Below are positions 24,401-33,400 of a stretch of 64,000 nt of DNA, in pieces. Both the position numbers and the translations under genes were made by a program. The notes under the pieces are model-generated. The model was not told where the DNA came from. It did no database searches and saw only the letters and a list, made by a program, of their open reading frames with translations. Positions within the stretch are counted from its first letter, which is position 1; each line of letters starts with the position of its first letter. Source of the DNA: Ischnura elegans (lineage: Eukaryota > Arthropoda > Insecta > Odonata > Coenagrionidae); contig NC_060254.1 in assembly GCF_921293095.1 (NCBI RefSeq), positions 4,898,001 to 4,962,000 on the forward strand, written 5' to 3'.

Positions 24401-27400
24401 TCAGAGAAGGATAGGAAGAGTTGCACAGAAAATAAGTCGGGAAATTTCGGGAAAACTAACGCTTTTTTCTCACTTCATTAACAGACCCACGTTGACTGAA
24501 TGCTGTGCCATTGTCTCCCTCTCGTCAGTGTCGTAGACATTTATTTCAATCATTTTACATCCATGCTACATGAACTCAATCACTGAATCATGAAAGAAGA
24601 CATCTTGGAAAGAAAAATAACATAATGAATAAAATCAAAGGACCCAAAATAAAAAGAAAGACAAGCCATTAACAACTACTTGACTCCATTTCAACATAGT
24701 GTGCGGCAATTCGCTGCTAGTTCTTCTGAGGTATGACAGATAGCATCCAGTACGCACTAGTTTTTTTATACGTACACCATTTAGCAAATTTTTCATTCAC
24801 TGATGAATCTTGTTTTTGCTAATTTTTTCTGTTATCCGGCCTTAAGACTCCCTGACATCCCTTATGTTCGATTCAAGTCAAGTTCATTTCAAATCCCTTG
24901 AAAATGCATCATAGATTGTCATCATGATGATGACAATAAACAATGGCTACTCACCCTGCTCCCTTAGCGTAAGCACCTGGCAGAGAATGACAAATGTTTT
25001 CGAATGCGCAGGACCAGACTCAGCCACCAGTTGGTACTCTGGTTCTTTGAGGTTCTGTTGCGCACACAGCTCTGCCAGCGCACCAACAGAATTCTCCGTC
25101 ACCTGCTCAGCATACGGGGAGACAGCCACAGACGCAGCGTCATCCTTATCAAGTGCCCTGCAACACATGCACACCCATCACCACAAAGAACATATCAAAA
25201 CAGTAATTCACTCCAGCTTGTGGAACTTTTCAATCACGACAGTTCAATGATACGATATGATGACTCTTCTTTCTTGCTTGACAACAAATTGCTTTCCACA
25301 ACCCTTGCAGAACAATCAGACAAAACCTTCCTGCAAAACCTACCTCAAAAACTACGCATATATGGTTTAAGCGAATTAGGCTGGGAACCGCTTGAGACTT
25401 GGAGGCTGCACGCACTAGGCTTAGTTTGCTTGAACAATTGAGAATGGATATCTTTAAGAGTGACACAGAGAACATAATATTAGAGCCACACTATATTTCT
25501 AGGTCCGATAGAAGCGATAAATTAAGAGAGATGTTTTGCCAAATGGATAGATATGGGAATTCGTTTTTTCCCCGAACCATAAAGGACTTCAATAAATGCT
25601 AGTTCCATCTTCGTTAGAGCACTTCATTTTTTATGTGTATATGGCTGGTGTCCTAACACCCCCTGCCACACGTCTTTCAGGCGGCTTGCAGGGTATTATG
25701 TAGATGTAGAAGTATCCTGGGAGTAGCCACGGAGATAACTTTACAGGAGTCACTTGCAAAGCACAAATTGTACGAAAAATTCACAGAGAAAAAAATCATT
25801 TGCCTTGACCGGGATTTGAACCTGGATGCCCCAATCTCTGGTCAAATGCTTTAGCCAACTAAGCCACCGAGGCATCATCCCTCCCACTGGATATTTGCGG
25901 ACACTACCGCACAAGGTTTGGACACTACCACCTTGTCCAGTTATGTCCACAAATATCCATAGGGATTAGGGATGTGTGAGTACTCGAAAATTCGAGTCGA
26001 GTAGTTGGTACTTAACTCAAGTGATTCGAGTGGCATTACGAATGTTGAGTCGAGTCGAGTAGTTTCGGTTACAGTGTTGTCGATGCCAGTAAGTTCAAAA
26101 ATCTGCCGACAGGAAGCGCTATCATGAAGCATTATCACAATGGTGCAAATGCTTTTACTCAGGGCTGTTTCTGGCAGTTCGGCTACATATACATATAAAT
26201 ATTAATTAAATTCACCACATATTACCATAGGTTAATTCATTCCCATAGTGCTTATGGAACTTTTCAAGACTCTTTAATTTTCATTCATTTCCTAATACAG
26301 ACGCAATTACCATCAACATTCCTCATAATCTTTCACTTTTTACATCAAGCTAAGCATTCAGGACAGAAAATTCACAAAGGGATTTGAAAATTAGAATATG
26401 TTGTCGCATATATATTATCATATTGCCAGATCCAGAGATGACCAAACTCGACTCGACTCGATACTCCTGAGTAGTTTTCAACTCGAGTCGAGATCAACAA
26501 GCACTCCTTGCACATCGCTAATAGGGACGAATGATGCCTCGGTAGCTTTACAGGCTAAAGTGCTCAAACGGAAATAGGGGGGGGATCCAGGTTTGTCTGT
26601 GGATTTCTCCCACTACACATATTTCCCACCCTTAAGGGTGCCTTCATAGCTCGGCGTTGCATACTTAGGGCAGAGCTAACTCATCGCAGCAAGTTGGAGC
26701 CCATCACAGTTCTGCGTTGCGAAAACAAATGAAAGGCAAAATGCATTGGCTCCTAAAAATCGGCATGGGAGCATATCATCTTATGATTTCGAGCAAAACA
26801 CACTATACATATGTTGTTTTGTGTATTTTTATGCAATTTCATTTCTTAAAATATTCTTCGCAACTATAAATAGCATTTGAAGTTAATATGGCGACCATAA
26901 TGTCAATAATCATGCATGTAATGATGGCCCTTGCATATGCATTATTATGATCTTTAAATTTTATTTCCCAACTTGGAATATTCGAAAAATAGCTATTTAC
27001 ATACACTCAGTGAACATGAGTAACTTGGAATGTTATCAGGAATATTTATTAATGATAACTGTTGTTCAAATAGATTCCCCTAGTCATGTTATCTAAATAG
27101 CTCTAACTGAGTAGATCATGGGGGCACAATTATTAGATATCAATTGGAATTTAAACGACCGTAGTCACCAACAAGGAGCTCTCAAGCCGTATTTAGCTTG
27201 TGATACAATTGACGGGTATGATTTATGCTAATCTACGCTCCTCAGTGATTGTAATATAATTTAGGGTTAACATTTATCCTATGTTTAGGAAAGATACGAA
27301 ATATCTATGCTTAACACTTCAAAATAATAGTAAATAATGAAATAAACAGCATTTGTCACTCCCATTGGAGCTAATCTTGCATATTTGTATACCTAAGCTT

Positions 27401-30400
27401 CCCATAGACAAACACCAATTCGAAATCGCCGGCGTACTGCCGCCTTCACGCAGAGAAAATCCGACAGGTTCAGTTTTTCTGCGACGATGCAGCGAGCTGG
27501 AGACGTGACGTCATCAATTCTCAAAGACAGGCTCTGATAGGCTCGCTAGCTGCGGCGTCAACGCAACGCCGAACTGTGAAGGCACCCTAACCCTTTCACT
27601 GCCAGCCCATTTCAGGATGTGGGATGTATGAAGACTGCCAAGGCTATTTTCCGGAGTTAGCAACATTTCACATTTAAAAATTTTTCAGCTACTTAATTAT
27701 ATTTAATGCTTGATTTTTTCCCCAATTCTTAAGATATACTTATATCTTATATCTATAGATAGATCATGGGGGTTTGCATAAATTACAGCCGTTGAAAAGG
27801 CCACAATCACGAAATAAAAGTGAAATAATTCAGGCCGATAAATCGGCCCCTGGCAGTTTCCGCTCTACCAACGGTGGCAGTAAAAGTAGAGATGTGCGAA
27901 TAGTATCCGCGAATACTCGAAAACCTCGAATACTTCGAATACTTTGAATTTTGCCGCCTACACTGTCGTTGGTAGTTGACTTAGAAAATTGTAAAGAACT
28001 CAACGTTTAGTGCATGCAGTGCCGTTATAGACTAGTTGACGAACTACATCAAATTCGTGGATTAGAGCGGTGAAAAGAGTTCGACGTGGGGAGCCAAAAA
28101 TGATTGGGTGAAAAAATCCAAAAATCCCCGCTTTCCCCCACCAGGAGAACCTCAGTGCCATGGGATAGTAACTACGTAGCACAATTCCCAAAATCCGCTA
28201 CCCCTCCATTCAATAGCCCTCGGCCACTCCTCCGATGCTTTCCTCCTCTCCAATATCAAACAAAAGGTGAAAAGGTCCCAGCTCGCGCAGGGTTCGCATC
28301 ACGAAGACCATAAATGAAAAGCTTCAAAAGAAAATATCCAGTTATAAGAGAATAATAGAATCGTGTTTCACCCTTCCCTCTTTCTCCCTCCAAAAAATAT
28401 GAAGTTACACGAGAACAATAGAAACGTGTTTCGCGCCCTCCCTTTTCTCACCCACTGACCTTTTTCAGCCTACCTGCTTCAAAGTTCCCAGTTTCTGGAG
28501 GTCAACTGCTGCATGAATCACCTATTAGCCCAAAAGGTGTCTAACAATGACTTTCGGCTTAGCTCATTAGCGTCTGATTGCGGCCAGCTCAGGAACTATT
28601 TGAAACTCATTCATCTTCCAAAATTTTGTCCTCATAATATTCTCATACAACCGGGCATTTTCCAACAACACAACTCTTGAGCCAGGGAAATTCAATCATG
28701 TGCCGTTCAGTAAGACAAAGTGTAATAGACCCAAGAAAGAATTTTTCCGAAGTATCCCAGCCCACATCCCACCTTGAATGGAATATACTCTCGTTGGAAC
28801 ATCAGTGAACACAGATGACATTTTGGACATTGAAACTGCTATAGAGCACAATCGTTCCCATGGTGTAGTGTGTTAAGTATCATGCAACAAAATAGAAGTT
28901 TTAAAACAGAAAATAACCATTGAAAATTATTGTGATGAATAAACACAAGTAAATCGGTGCTTAAAGGTGCACATATATTAGTAGTAAACAATCAAAAAGT
29001 GAATAGAAAATGATGGTTAATCATCAAAAGTTTTCCATAGGGCAGATTGTTAGTTTCCATAAATATGCTTTCCTGTGCCCCACATCTCATTGGAAAGAAA
29101 AACCATAGGATCATAAAACACCAGTGCACTTCTTTCTATAGGCATGTGCGTGAGCATCACTCATGTGCATGGAATGAAATATTTAAGCAAACCATTTACA
29201 TCTTACTTTGAAGAGAAGAATTCACAAGCTCATTCAGTTCTAACTAAGGGCAGGGTTGTACATTCATATAGATGAATCCAGTTTTGAGAAATTTCACTGG
29301 AAATTTTTTATATAAACGGTTGGGGGTGGGAAGCTACAACGGCAATTTGTTCCCCGTTTTGCTGCCATGGCCTCTTGACTGATTTGCTGAGAAAGAAAAG
29401 CCTGGCACCCATCTAGAGGGGGGGGGGGGGAAGAGGGAGAGAACAAGATGAGGCTTTTAGAAAATTGAAAAATGCCTTTAGAAAATAGAAAGCAGTTACT
29501 ACAGATTAATCATTTCAGCAGAAGACTTATGGAATTTTCAAAACATTGAAAAATATTCAAAAATTTTATTTCTGGCCCGGGTTTAGGCATGACATGAGTC
29601 GTTACGTGTGGGAATGTAAAAGCTGTCAGAACATAGTGATCTGGCCGGTTTGATGGAATCACAGAAGATGATTAAACATTGGACAGTAGAGTCCATGGAT
29701 ATCATCAGCCCCATGCCCAGGTCTAGGCAGGGATCCCATTACATTCTGATGTTTGTTGAAAATAGGGTAGTTTCCTTCATCAAAGAAATCGAAAGGTAGT
29801 GATTAGAGATGGGTCAAAAAGAACCGAACTGCCAAAACGAACTGTTCACTGAAATGAACCAGTTCGAAAATGAACCGTTCTCTAAAACACCCTGTTCACT
29901 GTTCATGTTGGCACTGCACAATTGCGGCGTACTCGGTACAGTAGGTATGATCATCAAGAGGCATTTTGAACTGCAGCTTACTCGAGCAAGTACGTTGTGG
30001 GTACAACAGATGGCGGTTACGAGGGAGGCCATCCAAGGCCGCCGAAGTGCGTCGTAGACGACCGAGCCCCTCCCCTTCTTTCTCTACTATTCCCCTCCGA
30101 TAGCCACTGAACCGTTCGTTCTAACTAATATTTGAACTGATATTTAAAATATTAGTTCTTTCGAACCGTTCGAAATAACTAATATTTAAAATATCAGTTC
30201 TTTAGAACCGTTCGAAATATTAGATCAAATATTAGTTTCCTCGGGGCGTTCAGTTGGGATATCGCGTTCATTTTGCTTTCGTATTTTGAACATTTGTGGA
30301 TCTGTGGATGCATCTCCAAAAATATTGTTTAAAACGCGATTCATGAACTTAGGAAACGATTGAACACATGATTGTGAAACATTTTTTTCGGTCCCTTTAC

Positions 30401-33400
30401 CAAGTTGATATTTGGACTTAGTTTTTGGAGCCTACGATGAAATTTTAATTTTTTAAGTGCGCTGTATTGTGCAATGTGGATGCATCTCCAAAAATGTTGT
30501 TTACAACGCGATTCATGAACTTAAGAAACAATTAAAGTCTTTGGACTTTGTTTTTTCAGGTGCATCATCTAACTAGGAGTTTAATCGTTTCTTAAGTTCA
30601 TGAATCGCGTTTTAAACAATATTTTTGGAGATGCATCCACATTTCACATCACATCGCACTTAACCCTTTCGAGACCGCGGAGTTTTCGTCTTAGCTTGAC
30701 TGCTGTACCGCTCCCCAAGAGACTCTTCTTTCTCGTGGTACGGAGCATTTTTGGAGGGCATTCGTTATGAAGGGTCTCGCTGAACCTTTTTCGACCCCTC
30801 CACGGTGGGACTCCGTATTATCTCGGACTCCAAGAGTAGTTGTGCTCCCTCCTTTCCGGGTTTACGACCATACCTGCGGCATTGGTTCGCGGTCAACTTA
30901 TGTATTGCTTATATGTATTTAGCAAATGGATAATTGTTGCTTGCACGTAAATTACAGGCATTGAATATAATTCCTCATTTTTATCTGAGCATTGTCAAAT
31001 TTTAAACGAAGTTCTAAGGCCATTATCAAAGCATTTAACGCAGCAACAATTTCCATGTTGATGTTTATACATAACTCGAGATAAGTTAATATTTGTCGTA
31101 GAATTACGTTTAAAAATTGTAAACGCTGCTCAAAAGACAAACAATTCAATTCTTAGTTTATATTTCTTGAGAAATGAACAAATATTTATTTCGAAAATTG
31201 ACTCTATAAACAATTGTATGACCGCTGTCCCTTACCGCTGAGAGAGGTTATAAAAGACGAAGGGTCCGGGTACCTGCTCCCGGATTCGGAGGGTTAATCC
31301 GAAACCCCGAAGCGTTGGGTCCCGAGACAAAGGCGACCTAAACCCACGACAGTCCTGAAAGGGGGAGAGCTCGAAAACGTATATATACGGGTTTCGTTTT
31401 CTTGACCGGGAAAATCTCACACGTATATATACGCCCGTGGTCTCCCGGGTCAGGAAACGTCCACACGTATATATACGTGTACGGTAGGGAAAAGGTTAAA
31501 AAATTTCATCGTAGGCGCCAAAAACTAAGTCTATAACTAAAAAAGAGTATATGATGACAATATAAAATGTGTACATTGTATCCACTATTTATGTTTTTCT
31601 TAGGTTGGTCGTACAGATATTTACTTTTAACTGGTTTAATCTATATTTTACCCTGCGTCGCTTAAGAGTTCTCAACTGATGATAGTGGGAAAAACATATT
31701 TTGGCTCCAAATTACATCAAATTACTTGTTTGTATCTGCAAACTTTGGCAAGCTTGTAATAACCTATTAATCGCACACCACACTAAGCTTTCATGTACTC
31801 TAAACGCATGATAAACAATATTTTCTACCAAATGACCCTACCTGTTCACTATGAACCGATATTTTGAACTGTTCTTTTTACTGAACAGGATCAAAGTGAA
31901 CGGTTCATAAAAATGAACAGTTTAACCCACCTCTGGTAGTGATTGTGATTCGTTACCCACGATTAGTGTCTTCATAATATACAAATTATTTGGTTTTAGA
32001 AATCCCAGTTTAGACGAATGTCAATGGTCATTTTTAACCTCATTTGAAAAAGGCCAGATTGGCGCCCATGCCAATCCACTCCACGTGACGTCACAGTGGC
32101 CTAGTATCTACACGAGTAGATAGGAGTTTTACATTGTCTGAGATTACCTATGCGTGCATGAGCCACAGAGCTCATGGAAACATGTCTTAACAATCAACTA
32201 TTAAAACTGCCTATGGTGGGAAAGTTTCCTTTGTTTGATAAGGTATTAATAATCCTTATTAATCCAAGCGCTATCTGCTAGCAGGTTACTCTGCTACCTG
32301 CTAGCAGCCTGCATCGTAGCGGTGCTCATAGCCTTGCACCAAGGTGGCAGCCAGAATCAGAATGATGTCACATGGGTTTTTCCCAGCATTCAAAATTAGA
32401 TGTTGCGTTTTCGCATGCTTGAAAATTTTCACTTTTCATTTAAACGCGAAAAATAGATTAAAAAATCATAAAGCGTGAAATAAGTACTCCAGGAGTACTT
32501 ATTTCACGCTTTAGTACATCTTTTAATTTAGGCAATTAAAAAAATAGGAAACCATCCTATTGCATTTGGTGGTCGATAGCAATACCAGCATTCCGTCAAT
32601 AGTCAGCATGTGGCTTAATATTGTTGCACTCACGTTATTAATGAGTGTGGATGTCCGGAAGTAATGATATCTGATAATGGTGCACAGTATGTAGGCAAGG
32701 TATTGAAAAGAGTTGTTTGGCATTCCTCTGCACCACACTGCTCCTCCAGTGGCATTGGCTGGGGTATATTATCTGAGTGATGGGGATTTGCGTTTTGGTT
32801 ACAGTACGGGACTTTAGGCACCGCGGAGAGAACCACAAAGGTTGCAGAAGTCGAGACAGCTAGTGAGTCAACAGCTTGAGGTGTTTCCTTTCCATTTACC
32901 TTCCTTTTTCTACCCCCTCTCCCTTCCTTAGAGATACAGGACTCGGGACACTTGAAGAGTGTAAGTCACCGAGGGAATCACAAAAAGGACAAACCTTTCA
33001 TTCCCTTCACCTCCAATCAGAGTGCAGGCGGATTGATCCTCAACTCACCTTTCCTGCACTGGCACCCTTATTTGCACCTTGGTTATCAGATTCTAGTGAT
33101 TTGAGCCACTCGTCATCAACCACATCCAAAGCTAAGCAGGAGAAACAGTGCCATATTACGAAGTGTTTAGAGAATTTTCAACTCGAAGCATACCTCTCCA
33201 TTAATGCTTGGGAGTCTTCTAGCTTTCTGTCATAAATATAAAAATTGCCGAAGGAATTGAATTAAAGGTAAGATCAGCAATTTATGGCATCAAAAACTAA
33301 AATATGAACAGAATGCTGACAGAAAGTCTACACTGTTTCAAATTTTCATGAAAATATGAAAAATGCTTACTCAAGGCCTAAGATATTGAGTTCCATTCGA

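Larger units (their letters stand above)
29762..32560 (+). mobile_element. element A, interrupted by a hAT element
   Basis: Ends ATAGGGTAGTTTCCTT (29762) and the inverse of ATAGGATGGTTTCCT (32560). After removing the hAT insertion the interior matches 20760-21042 (minus) and 39143-39711 (plus), including CTACCTGCTAGCAGCCTGCA. No transposase seen. No obvious target duplication, so the superfamily is open. Confidence 0.75.

Noticed and set aside
25801..25874. functional tRNA gene
   Set aside because: It lacks U33, has a weak anticodon stem and a mismatched acceptor, and a second decayed unit lies nearby, so a SINE head is more likely.
29809..30057. 82-codon frame starting MGQKEPNCQNE
   Set aside because: It begins in the terminal repeat of the hAT element. 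The sequence is the GAACNGTTC subterminal repeats in translation.
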